From Thioclava pacifica DSM 10166 (GTDB taxonomy: Bacteria; Pseudomonadota; Alphaproteobacteria; Rhodobacterales; Rhodobacteraceae): DNA of 64,000 nt. Under the pieces are notes generated by a model, which worked only from the letters and a program-made list of their open reading frames with translations, had not been told where the DNA came from and ran no database searches. Shown one piece after another: positions 1-8,360 of the stretch. The position numbers and the translations under genes are program-made. Positions within the stretch are counted from its first letter, which is position 1. Every line of letters starts with the position of its first letter. The stretch covers positions 1 through 64,000 of the forward strand of contig NZ_AUND01000040.1 in assembly GCF_000714535.1 (NCBI RefSeq), read 5' to 3'.

Positions 1-23
1 GTGCCGATCATCGCGATTTTCAT
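1..23 (-). CDS. UDP-glucose 6-dehydrogenase, first 7 codons only (partial)
   Basis: A minus-strand ATG at 23-21 opens a frame that reads MKIAMIG and then leaves the window. This is the usual beginning of UDP-glucose 6-dehydrogenases, which open with a GxGYVG nucleotide-binding loop. An AAGGGG Shine-Dalgarno lies about 8 nt upstream on the minus strand. The enzyme makes UDP-glucuronate for capsule or exopolysaccharide, which fits the yjbF/yjbH genes close by. Only seven full codons are visible, so another Rossmann-fold oxidoreductase is possible. Confidence 0.45.
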
Positions 24-333
24 AGTCTGACGCCCCTTGTGGCTGCGTTGTCTTTCGTGATTCCCGCTCCGCGACAGCTCCGGCCCGGATCGGACAAACC
101 CACGTGTTTCTTCTCAGAATCCGGACGGGAAAACGAGAGGCGAAACGTCGCTCCGGATAACCTGCGGCCGCAATTGGGCGATTTCATGCAAGAAAAGTGC
201 TAAACTGCAACAGTCTTTAAGGCCACGTGAACAGGTCACGAATTTCCCCCTTTGCAATCACGATAAGCTGTGCAAATCTCGCCCGGAAGCTGCCAGTCAT
301 GGGCGGCTCCTTACGGTAATGACGGAGATTACT
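24..333. other. Intergenic region with divergent promoters
   Basis: No coding frame with a credible start was found in these 310 bases. They lie between the leftward partial gene and the rightward small secreted protein, so both promoters should be here. A short inverted repeat, CGTGA-ACAGG-TCACG, is at 226-240. No clear -35/-10 pair was identified. Confidence 0.4.
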
Positions 334-522
334 ATGAAAAAGATCGCTACCATCGCTCTCGCCCTCGGCCTCACCGGCTCGACCGCTTTCGCCGGCGGCT
401 ACACCGCTCCGGTCGTCGAGCCCGAGCCCGTTGTGGTTCAGCAGTCGTCGTCCTCGAACCCGGCGATCGTTGTTCCGATCCTGCTGCTGGTTGCCGTGGC
501 TGTCGCTGCGTCGAACAACTAA
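334..522 (+). CDS. Small exported hypothetical protein (62 aa)
   Basis: The start at 334 is chosen over an in-frame ATG at 319 because GGAG (324-327) sits 6 nt upstream of it, and because the protein then opens directly with a signal peptide (MKKIATIALALG, cleavage near AFAGG). The mature part is tiny: a Pro/Glu/Val stretch, a run of Gln and Ser, then a hydrophobic segment of about 18 residues ending in AASNN. It may be a membrane-anchored periplasmic peptide or a proteolipid. It converges on yjbF and is followed by two terminators, so it is probably monocistronic and well expressed. Similar short peptides occur in Rhodobacteraceae. YjbE/GfcA, the small secreted partner of YjbFGH, is a positional comparison only, as no sequence similarity is evident. 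Confidence 0.7.
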   Translation: MKKIATIALALGLTGSTAFAGGYTAPVVEPEPVVVQQSSSSNPAIVVPILLLVAVAVAASNN

Positions 523-548
523 TTTCGGCTAACACCGATTTTTGGAAG

Positions 549-580
549 GGGCCGGACGCATGCGTTCCGGCCCTCTTTCA
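549..580 (+). terminator. Rho-independent terminator of the small exported protein
   Basis: An 8-bp stem (GGGCCGGA at 549-556 with TCCGGCCC at 566-573) is followed by TCTTTCATTT. It starts 26 bases after the stop codon. Confidence 0.7.
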
Positions 581-622
581 TTTCCGGACACGAGGGGTAG
601 GGCCTGACAGTCCGGGGACAGG

Positions 623-651
623 AAAAAGCCCGCGTCCAGCGCGGGCTTTTT
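623..651. terminator. Bidirectional terminator between convergent genes
   Basis: AAAAAGCCCGC (623-633) pairs with GCGGGCTTTTT (641-651). The A and T runs make it usable in both directions. It serves yjbF on the minus strand and backs up the terminator at 549-580 on the plus strand. Confidence 0.8.
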
Positions 652-673
652 GCGTCTTCAGAGAGAGGCGCGA

Positions 674-1369
674 TTAGTTGCGCAGCTGCTGGATCGCCAC
701 GTAGCCAAGCGCGGGCCCGATCCACTGGCGCGAGGCGAGGATCGTTCCGTTTCCGTCCACCAGATAGCTCAGATCGAGCGTGACGCCCGAGCCCTCGCAA
801 TGCTCGGCCACCTGCTGGGCCGAGATCCCGCCCTGATCGACCATACCCGCGGGCTGGATCGTGCAGGAGACGGGCAGGGGGCGCTCGGCCCCGTCGCCGT
901 CGAGATAGCGATAGGTTCGTTTCGCCGTGCCTGCCTTGCGCGCATGGATCAGCGCGCCTGCGGCAGCGGTGTCGGCCGACATCAGGTCACGTCCGAGGCC
1001 ACGCGTGCCCGCCAGCAGGCCGTCGCGCAGGATGAAGGCGCGGGCATCGGGCGTCTGATAGGTGCGCATCGCCCCGTTCTCGCCGCGCATCGCGCCTACG
1101 GTGGACGCGCCGCCGGCCTCGAAGGTCACGAGGATGACCGGGCCCTGGATCGATTGCAGCGCGGCAGCCGCGAGGCTGGCCGGGTCGCTGGGCGCGGCCG
1201 GGGCCGCGGCCGCTTTCTTGCCGGGAAGGATCTTGCCGAAAGCCGATTTGACCATCGTGCCGCCGACGGAGCCTCCGTCTTGCACGCCGGCGCTGTCATG
1301 GCTCGAGCAGCCTGCAAGCAGGCCGAGACCCAGAACCGCCCCGATCAGGGCGCGCGGGGCGCGGCTCAT
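674..1369 (-). CDS. yjbF: YjbF/GfcB-family outer-membrane lipoprotein
   Basis: This 231-residue protein begins with a lipoprotein signal (lipobox LAGC, cysteine at residue 21) and a low-complexity Ala/Pro linker. A beta-rich domain typical of the YjbF/GfcB group 4 capsule lipoproteins follows (ILVTFEAGGA, then TYQTPDARAFILRDGLL, then ASRQWIGPALGYV). The family works with YjbH at the outer membrane in secretion or assembly of exopolysaccharide; its biochemical role is not settled. Its ATG overlaps the yjbH stop by four bases (ATGA, 1366-1369), so the two are translationally coupled, with yjbH first. The bidirectional terminator at 623-651 ends the unit. yjbE- and yjbG-like genes are absent here. 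Confidence 0.85.
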   Translation of the reverse strand: MSRAPRALIGAVLGLGLLAGCSSHDSAGVQDGGSVGGTMVKSAFGKILPGKKAAAAPAAPSDPASLAAAALQSIQGPVILVTFEAGGASTVGAMRGENGAMRTYQTPDARAFILRDGLLAGTRGLGRDLMSADTAAAGALIHARKAGTAKRTYRYLDGDGAERPLPVSCTIQPAGMVDQGGISAQQVAEHCEGSGVTLDLSYLVDGNGTILASRQWIGPALGYVAIQQLRN

Positions 1370-3456
1370 CGCCAGAACCTCCCCCAGTCACGATAGAGAC
1401 CGCCCTGATGGCTGCCCTCGAGCGTCTCGTAGAGCCGCCCGTCGACATTCACCTGAGCCCCGCCATCGCCCACCGAGGGCCGGATCGTCGTCGAGAAGCT
1501 CTTGAGCGAGGGTTGGCCCGTCGCGTAGCCCAGCGGGATCGTCAGGCGGATGCCCTTGTCGAAGTGACCGTCGCCAAACTCCTCCTCCGACATGTCGGTG
1601 AAGGTCGCGAACGCGCCGATCTTCCAGCCATTCGCCATCTCGCGATCGAGCGAGATCGTTGCGCCCCAATCCTCTGCGAGGTAGCGGCCCACGTCGAGCT
1701 GGCCGGTCAAACCATCGCCGAAGTCGTAATAGGCCGAAAGGAAGCCGGTGACCGTGTCGTAATCCTGGAAGCCGAAGCGCTGGTCGAAGTCACGTTGCTT
1801 GACCCAGTTCAGTTCGGCGCCGAGCGCGAGGCGGCTGTCGACGGGCTTCCACAGCAGTTCGCCCGAGATCCCGCCATACATCCGCTCGAGATAGCCCACG
1901 GTGACGCGCGAATAGAGGTCCTTGCCCGGACGGCCATAGGCCGCGAAGGTCAGGTTCTGGAGCGCCAGATCGCCGTGCTTCTGGTATTCGTAGATATCGG
2001 TGCGCACATGTGGCGCGGTCGAGGTCGAGGTGGTGGTGACCTCGTCGAGATTGCCCAGCACCTTCTGGCGCACCTCACCCGCGATGATCATGCCCGGCGC
2101 GAGCTCGTAGCGCGCCTTGATCGCGAAGCCCATATCGGCGTGCAGGCCTTCGCCCGGATCGAAGGGCGACAGCTCCAGATAGGGGCCGATGCCCCAGAGC
2201 AGGCGCGGATAGAGCCCCGCCGTCTGCGTGTAGCCCTGAGCGCCGCGCTCGGCCTCGCCAATTTGTGCGACAGCGGCGATCTGGGTCGAGGGGCCGTTTT
2301 CAAGGCGCTCGATGTCGCTGCGCGAGAGCGTCGTCGTCGAGGCGGGCATGCCGCGTTCGACCAGCGTGATCTTGATTGTCTCGACAGAGGCGGGCAGGGC
2401 GCGCGTCGCGATGCGCGCGGCATGGCCGATCGCCTGCGGATTGGCGCGATAGGTCTCGTTCGAGATCCGCAGATCCGCGGAGGTCGGACTCAGCTTGAGC
2501 GATTCCAGAACCTGCCCGTCCTTGCGCAGCGCATCGGCGATCGCGGTCTGGATCGCGGGGCGCGCGGTCGAGTCATTGGCCCAGTCGGTCGACCAGGCAT
2601 CCGGGTTGGTGGTACGCGCGGGACGCGGCGCGACCGGGATCGGCGCGCGCTCAAGGCCCGAAGGCGCAACTGGATGGCGCGGATCGAGCGCGATGTTGAA
2701 TTGCAGTCCCAGCTTGTCGCCATGCAGCACATAGCCAGAGACCGAAGCGATCTGGTTGATCTTGTAATCGACGCCGAAGTTGAACGGCGTCTTCACGTCG
2801 ATCTCGCCGGCAGCTTCCTGCGCGGCATAGGCGTCCTTGGAATATTCCGCCTTCAGCGTCAGCTTTTCGGTCGCCTGCCAGGCGAGCGAGGCGAAGGGCG
2901 CCGAGGGGCCTTTGAACCAGGCCTCCGAGTTCAGCCCGCCGGTGGTCGAGGGGGCAGGGCGCGTGCCGCCGCCCGAGCCATCCGAGCCCAGCCGCCCCCA
3001 GCCCCAGCCGACGCTGGCGCGCAGGCGCGGCGAAAGCGTCTTGGTCGCGACGACATATTCCGAGGCATAGATGCCATTGTCGAAGATATCACGCAGACCG
3101 ACGGCGAAGGCCGGACGCCAGCCCTTTTCGTTCACGAGCTGGAGATGCAGGTCGAGGCTGCGATCCTTGAGCGTATCGCCCGCATCCAGCCCCTGCTCGC
3201 GCGAGTAGCGCACGGTGGCGGTGAGGCGGGGGAAGACCTGGAAGGAGAAGTTCGCGCGCTGGCTGCCCTGATAGCCCGAGAGCGAGCCCACCAGTTCGCC
3301 ATCGCGGAAGACCTCTGCGGTGGGGGTGTCGATCGCGCCGGGTGCACCGAGCGTGCCGATGCTCCACGCGATGGTCGATTCCGCACCTGCCGGTTGCGCG
3401 AGCCCCATGCCCGCCAGAAGCGCCGTCGTCGCGATGCCGCCCGTGATCCGTTTCAT
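1366..3456 (-). CDS. yjbH: YjbH/GfcD-family outer-membrane polysaccharide protein
   Basis: This 696-residue protein has a signal peptide (MKRITGGIATTALLAG, cleavage after GAES) and a long beta-strand-rich body with alternating aromatic and Gly residues, as expected of an outer-membrane barrel. Near the C-terminus is the conserved pattern DWGATISLDREMANGWKIG. Length and layout match the YjbH/GfcD family found beside YjbF in exopolysaccharide loci. The start at 3456 is preferred over the longer frame because GGGGAAG lies just upstream and the signal peptide begins there. It is the first gene of a two-gene operon. Porin-like export or secretion of a polysaccharide is inferred from the family. 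Confidence 0.85.
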   Translation of the reverse strand: MKRITGGIATTALLAGMGLAQPAGAESTIAWSIGTLGAPGAIDTPTAEVFRDGELVGSLSGYQGSQRANFSFQVFPRLTATVRYSREQGLDAGDTLKDRSLDLHLQLVNEKGWRPAFAVGLRDIFDNGIYASEYVVATKTLSPRLRASVGWGWGRLGSDGSGGGTRPAPSTTGGLNSEAWFKGPSAPFASLAWQATEKLTLKAEYSKDAYAAQEAAGEIDVKTPFNFGVDYKINQIASVSGYVLHGDKLGLQFNIALDPRHPVAPSGLERAPIPVAPRPARTTNPDAWSTDWANDSTARPAIQTAIADALRKDGQVLESLKLSPTSADLRISNETYRANPQAIGHAARIATRALPASVETIKITLVERGMPASTTTLSRSDIERLENGPSTQIAAVAQIGEAERGAQGYTQTAGLYPRLLWGIGPYLELSPFDPGEGLHADMGFAIKARYELAPGMIIAGEVRQKVLGNLDEVTTTSTSTAPHVRTDIYEYQKHGDLALQNLTFAAYGRPGKDLYSRVTVGYLERMYGGISGELLWKPVDSRLALGAELNWVKQRDFDQRFGFQDYDTVTGFLSAYYDFGDGLTGQLDVGRYLAEDWGATISLDREMANGWKIGAFATFTDMSEEEFGDGHFDKGIRLTIPLGYATGQPSLKSFSTTIRPSVGDGGAQVNVDGRLYETLEGSHQGGLYRDWGRFWR

Positions 3457-3696
3457 TCGTCTTCCCCGAAGGTTCTTTCCCAGTCTGACGCCTTTCCTAA
3501 CCGCTTTTGCACGCGCGCGCGAGAGGTGAGTGAAGATGCGTGAGCAGGCGTTGCAGTTTGGTGGCATCGGGGAGGAACCGCGCCCGCCCAGTCTTCCCGA
3601 TACCCACCCGTTCTCTGCGGGCGACCTTCCACTGGAGAGGCGCCCGGTTCCGGCTCAGCCCCTGCGGCAATCTGTCAGAATGATCTCCTGAGAATA
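3457..3696. other. Intergenic region between yjbH and the His-rich gene
   Basis: This non-coding stretch must hold the yjbH promoter (leftward). It contains an alternating CG run (CGCGCGCGCG) near 3513. Apart from the palindrome listed next to it, no distinct site was recognised. Confidence 0.35.
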
Positions 3697-3715
3697 TATG
3701 TTATCAGATAACATA
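3697..3715. promoter_or_regulatory. Perfect 19-bp palindrome, candidate operator
   Basis: TATGTTATC-A-GATAACATA has 9-bp perfect arms around one base and ends 16 bases before the ATG of the His-rich protein. It is AT-rich in a GC-rich setting, and the closeness to the start suggests a repressor site that overlaps the promoter or leader. It does not match the FNR consensus (TTGATNNNNATCAA). The regulator is unknown; an Rrf2, MarR or TetR-type dimer would fit the symmetry. Confidence 0.6.
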
Positions 3716-3731
3716 ACAAACGAGGAAATGC

Positions 3732-4241
3732 ATGTCGCAGCCTGCTCAACATATGCCGAACGCGCGCCGCCATGGTCATGGCATGGGCCACGGTCCGGCG
3801 CATGCCGCGCGGCATCAGCAGGACCAGCATGATTTCCACACGCTTCTGAAGCATCACGCCCAGATCGCCCGCGAGGTCACCGAGACCCCGGACGGCATCA
3901 TCGCCACCACGCGTTCGGACGACCCGCAGATCGCGGCGCTGATCCGCAAACACGCGGTCTCGATGCATGAGCGGATGGAGAAGGGGCTGGGCTTGCGCCA
4001 CTGGGATCCGGCTTTCGCCGAGATCTTCGCGCAGGCCGACAAGGTCGAGATGCAGATCGAACTTCTGCCCGATGGCGTGCGCGTCGTCGAGCGCTCGGAC
4101 GATCCGAATGTGGCGATCCTGATCCACGCGCATGGCGCGGTGGTCTCGGGTTTCGTCGAAGGCGGGGCAAAGGTCGCGGCTCACGAGAGCCCCTTGCCCG
4201 ACGCCTATATCCGAATGGCCGGCTCGTCACCGGTCGGGTGA
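3732..4241 (+). CDS. Histidine-rich hypothetical protein (169 aa)
   Basis: The start is supported by GAGGAAATGC directly before ATG. The first 42 residues contain ten histidines and several Gly/Met (HGHGMGHG), a plausible metal-binding tail. The rest forms two similar repeats: ETPDGIIATTRSDDPQIAALIRKH (about residues 51-74) and LPDGVRVVERSDDPNVAILIHAH (about 112-134), each with the pattern DG-(7)-SDDP-(2)-A-(1)-LI-(1)-(K/A)H. No signal peptide or membrane segment is seen, so it should be cytoplasmic unless exported without a signal. The family is not recognised by name. The repeated motif and His content suggest metal or haem sensing or storage, but that is inference. The gene stands alone between a palindrome and a strong hairpin. 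Confidence 0.75.
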   Translation: MSQPAQHMPNARRHGHGMGHGPAHAARHQQDQHDFHTLLKHHAQIAREVTETPDGIIATTRSDDPQIAALIRKHAVSMHERMEKGLGLRHWDPAFAEIFAQADKVEMQIELLPDGVRVVERSDDPNVAILIHAHGAVVSGFVEGGAKVAAHESPLPDAYIRMAGSSPVG

Positions 4242-4243
4242 GC

Positions 4244-4281
4244 GATCCGGCGGCACGCTGCGTCCCTAGTGCCGCCGGATC
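4244..4281. terminator. Strong hairpin between convergent genes
   Basis: The arms at 4244-4256 and 4269-4281 (GATCCGGCGGCAC and its exact complement) form a 13-bp perfect stem with a 12-base loop. It fills the gap between the His-rich gene and the alcohol dehydrogenase gene, so it probably ends both transcripts even though the T run is poor. Confidence 0.6.
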
Positions 4282-4293
4282 CGCCCATATTCC

Positions 4294-5442
4294 CTACATG
4301 CAGGCCTCGAAGAGCGCGCGGGTGTTCTCGCGCGTCATCTCGACCGGGTTGCCGCCGCAGGAGGGGTCCTCCAGCGCCATATCCGTCAGCATGTCGAGGT
4401 CTTCCGCCTTCACGCCCATCGCAGTCAGGTTCGCGGGAATCCCGAGCTCGGTGCGCAGGCTCTCGACGCGCGCCTTGAAGCCCTCGAACCCGCCCGCGAT
4501 GCCAAGGTAAGCCGCCGCCTGCGTTATCTTCTCCTCGATGGCGTCGCGGTTGAAATCGAGCACCATCGGCATCACGCAGGCATTGGTGGTGCCGTGATGG
4601 GTGCCGTAGACCGCGCCGACCGGGTGGCTGAGCGAATGGATCGCGCCAAGCCCCTTCTGGAACGCGACCGCCCCCATAGCCGCTGCCGACATCATGTGCG
4701 CGCGCGCCTCGATATCGGTCGGGGTGGCATAGGCCTTGGGCAGGTTCTCGAACACCAGCCGCATGCCTTCGAGCGCGATGCCCTGGCTCATCGGATGATA
4801 ATGCGGCGAGCAGAACGCCTCGAGGCAATGCGCCAGCGCGTCCATCCCCGTGCCCGCCGTGATGAAGGCGGGCATGCCCACCGTCAGTTCCGGGTCGCAG
4901 ATCGTGACCACCGGCAGCAGTTTCGGGTGGAAGATGATCTTCTTCTTATGCGTCGCGGAATTGGTCAGAACGCCTGCGCGCCCGACTTCCGAGCCGGTGC
5001 CTGCCGTGGTCGGCACCGCGATGATCGGCGCGATCGTGTCGGGGTTGGCCCGCGTCCACCAATCGCCGATATCCTCGAGATCCCAGACGCTTACCGGCTG
5101 ATCAACCATCAGCGCGATCATCTTGCCCAGATCGAGCGCCGAGCCGCCGCCGAAGCACACGACCCCGTCATGCCCGCCCGCGCGATAGACCTTGAGCCCG
5201 TCTTCCATATTGGTCTCGTTCGGGTTCGGATCGACCTGCGAGAAGACGGCGCGGCCCAGCCCGGCCGCATCCAGAATATCGAGCGCCTGCGCGGTGATCG
5301 GCAGGCTCGCCAGCGCCTTGTCGGTCACCAGAAGCGGCTTGGTGATGCCTGCGGCCTTGCAGTGATCGGCCAGTTCCTTGACCCGGCCGGGGCCGAATTT
5401 GATCGCGGTCGGATAGGACCAGTTGGCGGTGGGGGCGCTCAT
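4294..5442 (-). CDS. Iron-containing (type III) alcohol dehydrogenase
   Basis: This 382-residue NAD-dependent alcohol dehydrogenase is of the Fe-ADH family. Visible motifs are the nucleotide loop GGGSALDLGK, PTTAGTGSEV, and the metal region DALAHCLEAF followed by HSLSHPVGAVYGTHHG, which supply the usual Asp and His ligands. The length is normal. Its ATG overlaps the stop of the upstream aldehyde dehydrogenase by four bases (ATGA at 5439-5442), so it is the last, coupled gene of the operon. In this setting it would oxidise an alcohol group to an aldehyde for the neighbouring dehydrogenase. I infer the substrate is a gamma-glutamylated amino alcohol because a glutamine-synthetase-like ligase lies two genes upstream. 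A simple alcohol cannot be excluded. Confidence 0.88.
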   Translation of the reverse strand: MSAPTANWSYPTAIKFGPGRVKELADHCKAAGITKPLLVTDKALASLPITAQALDILDAAGLGRAVFSQVDPNPNETNMEDGLKVYRAGGHDGVVCFGGGSALDLGKMIALMVDQPVSVWDLEDIGDWWTRANPDTIAPIIAVPTTAGTGSEVGRAGVLTNSATHKKKIIFHPKLLPVVTICDPELTVGMPAFITAGTGMDALAHCLEAFCSPHYHPMSQGIALEGMRLVFENLPKAYATPTDIEARAHMMSAAAMGAVAFQKGLGAIHSLSHPVGAVYGTHHGTTNACVMPMVLDFNRDAIEEKITQAAAYLGIAGGFEGFKARVESLRTELGIPANLTAMGVKAEDLDMLTDMALEDPSCGGNPVEMTRENTRALFEACM

Positions 5443-6827
5443 TTCGTCACCTTCTTGAGATGGTAGGATTTGGGTCGGGTCAGCGCGTGATAGCCGAGCA
5501 CGGAGAGCGAGCCGCCACGGCCCGTTTCCTTGCAGCCCGTCCAGCACAGCGCCGGGTCGAGATAGTCGCAGCGGTTCATGAACACCGTGCCGGTCTGCAG
5601 CCGGGCGCCGATCGCCTCGGCGCGCACCGGATCGGCGGTCCAGAGCGAGCAGGTCAGCCCATAGTCGCAATCGTTCATCGCGGCGATGGCTTCCTCGTCG
5701 TCTTTCACCGACATGATGCCGACGACGGGGCCGAAGCTTTCTTCGCGCATCACGCGCATCTCGTGGTTCACATCGACGAGGATCTGCGGCGCGAGATAGG
5801 CGCCGCCATCGTCCGCCGGGAACAGTGCGGGGTCCAGAAGCGGCCTCGCCCCGTCGGTGATCGCATCCTCGATCTGGCCGCGCACGACATCGGCAAAGCG
5901 CTTGTTCGCCATCGGGCCGATCGTGGTTTCGGGCTCGAACGGGTTGCCGAGTTTCAGCTTGCTCGCCCAGTCCACGGCCTTCTCGACGAAGGCGTCGTAG
6001 AGACTTTCATGGACATAGATCCGCTCGATCCCGCAGCAGCACTGGCCCGCGTTGAACAGCGCGCCATCCATCAGCCCGTCGACGGCCGCGTCGAGATCGG
6101 CATCCTCGGCCACATAGCCCGGATCCTTGCCGCCCAGTTCCAGCCCCATGCCCACGAAAGTGCCCGCCGCGGCTTTTTCGATATTGCGCCCGCCACCGAC
6201 CGAGCCGGTGAAGTTGATGAAATCGAAGGCGCGCTCGCCCAGCAGCGTCTCGGTCACCTCATGGCTGAGGAAAACGTTCTGGAACACGTCTTGCGGGATG
6301 CCTGCCTCGTGGAAGGCTTCGGCGATGCGCTCGCCCACCAAGAGCGTCTGCGTGGCGTGTTTCAGCATCACCGTATTGCCCGCGATCAGCGCCGGCACCA
6401 GCGAGTTGATCACCGTCATGTAAGGGTAGTTCCACGGCGCGATGATCAGCACGAGGCCCACCGGCTCGCGGGTGATCTGGCGCAGGAAGGCGGGGCTTTC
6501 CTCGACCACCATCGGCGCGAGAGCGCTCTCGGCGATCGAGGCCATGTAGCCCGCGCGCTCGTTCATGCCGCCGAATTCGCCGCCATAGCGGGTCGGGCGG
6601 CCCATCTGCCAGGCCAGCTCCTCGACGACCTGGTCCTTCTTCTCGTTGAGCTTGGCGATACCCGCCTCGACGAGCTTGATCCGCTCGGCCAGCGGGCGCG
6701 ACGCCCAATCGACCTGCGCCGCCTTCAGCCGCGCAACCATCTCTTGCGCTTCCAGATGGGAGAGCGTCTTGCGCTCAGCATAGACCTGCCCGTCGACGGG
6801 CGAGATGCATTGGATCACTTTCGACAT
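5439..6827 (-). CDS. NAD(P)-dependent aldehyde dehydrogenase
   Basis: This 462-residue aldehyde dehydrogenase has the catalytic Glu in LELGGKDP, the catalytic Cys in the unusual triple-Cys stretch NAGQCCCGIERI, and the coenzyme region FTGSVGGG. The second of two adjacent ATGs (6827) is chosen because AAGGAG lies 5 nt before it, while the first would be only 2 nt away. It follows the glutamine-synthetase-like gene by 48 bases and overlaps the alcohol dehydrogenase start. It probably converts the aldehyde made by that enzyme to an acid, giving a two-step oxidation. It has the typical length of short ALDHs such as succinate-semialdehyde or gamma-glutamyl-aminobutyraldehyde dehydrogenases. Confidence 0.9.
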   Translation of the reverse strand: MSKVIQCISPVDGQVYAERKTLSHLEAQEMVARLKAAQVDWASRPLAERIKLVEAGIAKLNEKKDQVVEELAWQMGRPTRYGGEFGGMNERAGYMASIAESALAPMVVEESPAFLRQITREPVGLVLIIAPWNYPYMTVINSLVPALIAGNTVMLKHATQTLLVGERIAEAFHEAGIPQDVFQNVFLSHEVTETLLGERAFDFINFTGSVGGGRNIEKAAAGTFVGMGLELGGKDPGYVAEDADLDAAVDGLMDGALFNAGQCCCGIERIYVHESLYDAFVEKAVDWASKLKLGNPFEPETTIGPMANKRFADVVRGQIEDAITDGARPLLDPALFPADDGGAYLAPQILVDVNHEMRVMREESFGPVVGIMSVKDDEEAIAAMNDCDYGLTCSLWTADPVRAEAIGARLQTGTVFMNRCDYLDPALCWTGCKETGRGGSLSVLGYHALTRPKSYHLKKVTK

Positions 6828-6875
6828 CATGTCTCCTTGCGGGCATCCATGGCCCGCGGTCTCACTTTCAAAAAC

Positions 6876-8240
6876 TCAGGCGCGCTCGAAGCCGCGCATC
6901 CGTTCCCAATCGGTGACGACGCGGTTCTGCTCTTCGAGTTCCCAGCGCGCGGCACGGGCGTAATGGGCGACGACCTCAGGGCCGAAGGCGTCCTTCAGCA
7001 TCGCGCTGCCTTCCAGCGCACCCAGCGCCTCGCCCAGCGATTTGGGCACCTCTGTCACTTCGCCCGCCTTGTAGATATCGCCTGCGGCTTCCGGCCCCGG
7101 GTCGATCTTGCCCTCGATCCCGGCAAGCCCCGCCGCGAGCAACGCGGCACAGGCCAGATAGGGGTTCAGGTCGGCCCCGCCGATCCGGCATTCGACACGG
7201 ATGCTCTTGGTGCCCTCGCCGCAGATGCGGAAGCCCGCGGTGCGGTTGTCGAGCGACCAGACCGATTTCGTCGGCGCGAACAGCCCCTCGCAGAAGCGCT
7301 TGTAGCTGTTGGTATAGGGGGCGAGGAAATAGGTGATCTCGCGGGCATGGGTGAGCTGGCCGCCAAGATAGTGATGCATCAGCTCGGACATGCCATTGGG
7401 CGCCTCCGCGTCAAAGAAGACGGGCTTGCCGGCTTTCCACAGCGACTGGTGCACGTGGCTCGATGAGCCGGCCTTGTCGGTGTGGTATTTCGCCATGAAG
7501 GTCGCCGACAGCCCGTGCGACTGTGCCACTTCCTTCGCGCATTGCTTGACCAGCACATGCATGTCGGCGGTTTCGAGCCCGCCCGAATATTTCACGTTCA
7601 GCTCTTCCTGGCCGCGCTCGGCCTCGCCCTTCGAGCACTCCACCGGGATGCCCGCGCGGTAAAGCGCGTTGCGCATGTCGCGCATCGCGGGCTCGCAGCG
7701 GGAATTGCCGAAGATCGAATAGTCCACATTGTAGCGTGCCACCGGGGTCGGGTCGGGATAGCCCGCGTCGAACAGTTCCGGGTAGCTCTCCTCGAACAGG
7801 AAGAACTCCAGCTCGGTTGCCATCATCACGTCATAGCCCATCTCCTTCGCGCGCCCGATCTGGCGCTTGAGGACCGAGCGCGGCGCATGGGGCACCGGCT
7901 GATGGGTGTGATGGTCGAGCAGGTCGCAGATCACCAACGCCGTGCCCGGCACCCAGGGGATCAGGCGCAGCGTCTCCATGTCGGGTTTCATGACATAGTC
8001 GCCGTAACCGCGCTCCCAGCTCGAGGCCTCGTAGCCCTGAACCGTCGCCATCTCGAGATCGGTGGCGAGCAGGTAGTTGCAGCAATGCGTTTCCTGCCAG
8101 CCGCTCTCCACGAAATGCTGGGCGTGGAAACGCTTGCCCTGAAGGCGGCCCTGCATGTCCACCAGTGCGGCGATCACGGTGTCGATCTCGCCGGCCTTCA
8201 CGGCTTTCTTGAGCGCGTCGAACGAGAATTTGGCGGTCAT
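6876..8240 (-). CDS. Glutamine synthetase family ligase, probable gamma-glutamyl-amine synthetase
   Basis: This 454-residue member of the glutamine synthetase superfamily keeps the catalytic signatures: ATELEFFLF (Mg-binding Glu), QEELNVKYSG, GSSSHVHQSLW (His), and the C-terminal RVECRIGGADLNPYLA. The ligase reaction joins the gamma-carboxyl of glutamate to an amine at the cost of ATP. The family contains true ammonia enzymes and many that use polyamines, ethanolamine or methylamine. Neighbouring aldehyde and alcohol dehydrogenases, a TRAP importer and an amidohydrolase argue for a catabolic gamma-glutamyl route, not nitrogen assimilation. The start at 8240 has a strong GGAGGAG upstream and trims 20 residues from the longest frame. 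The amine is unknown. Confidence 0.85.
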   Translation of the reverse strand: MTAKFSFDALKKAVKAGEIDTVIAALVDMQGRLQGKRFHAQHFVESGWQETHCCNYLLATDLEMATVQGYEASSWERGYGDYVMKPDMETLRLIPWVPGTALVICDLLDHHTHQPVPHAPRSVLKRQIGRAKEMGYDVMMATELEFFLFEESYPELFDAGYPDPTPVARYNVDYSIFGNSRCEPAMRDMRNALYRAGIPVECSKGEAERGQEELNVKYSGGLETADMHVLVKQCAKEVAQSHGLSATFMAKYHTDKAGSSSHVHQSLWKAGKPVFFDAEAPNGMSELMHHYLGGQLTHAREITYFLAPYTNSYKRFCEGLFAPTKSVWSLDNRTAGFRICGEGTKSIRVECRIGGADLNPYLACAALLAAGLAGIEGKIDPGPEAAGDIYKAGEVTEVPKSLGEALGALEGSAMLKDAFGPEVVAHYARAARWELEEQNRVVTDWERMRGFERA

Positions 8241-8360
8241 TGGCTCCTCCGGAGTTTGAATGCGCCCCGCGACACTGCCGCGAGGCGAGGCGCCCGGCAA
8301 GAGCCGGACGTGGGGGCAGGGCGCGCAACCCGATCACGGTGCCGCGCGCCCCTGATATCG

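Noticed and set aside
1408-3543. Open frame of 711 codons opposite yjbH
   Set aside because: It is Arg/Asp-rich with no recognisable domain, typical of antisense frames in GC-rich DNA, and yjbH on the other strand is clearly real.
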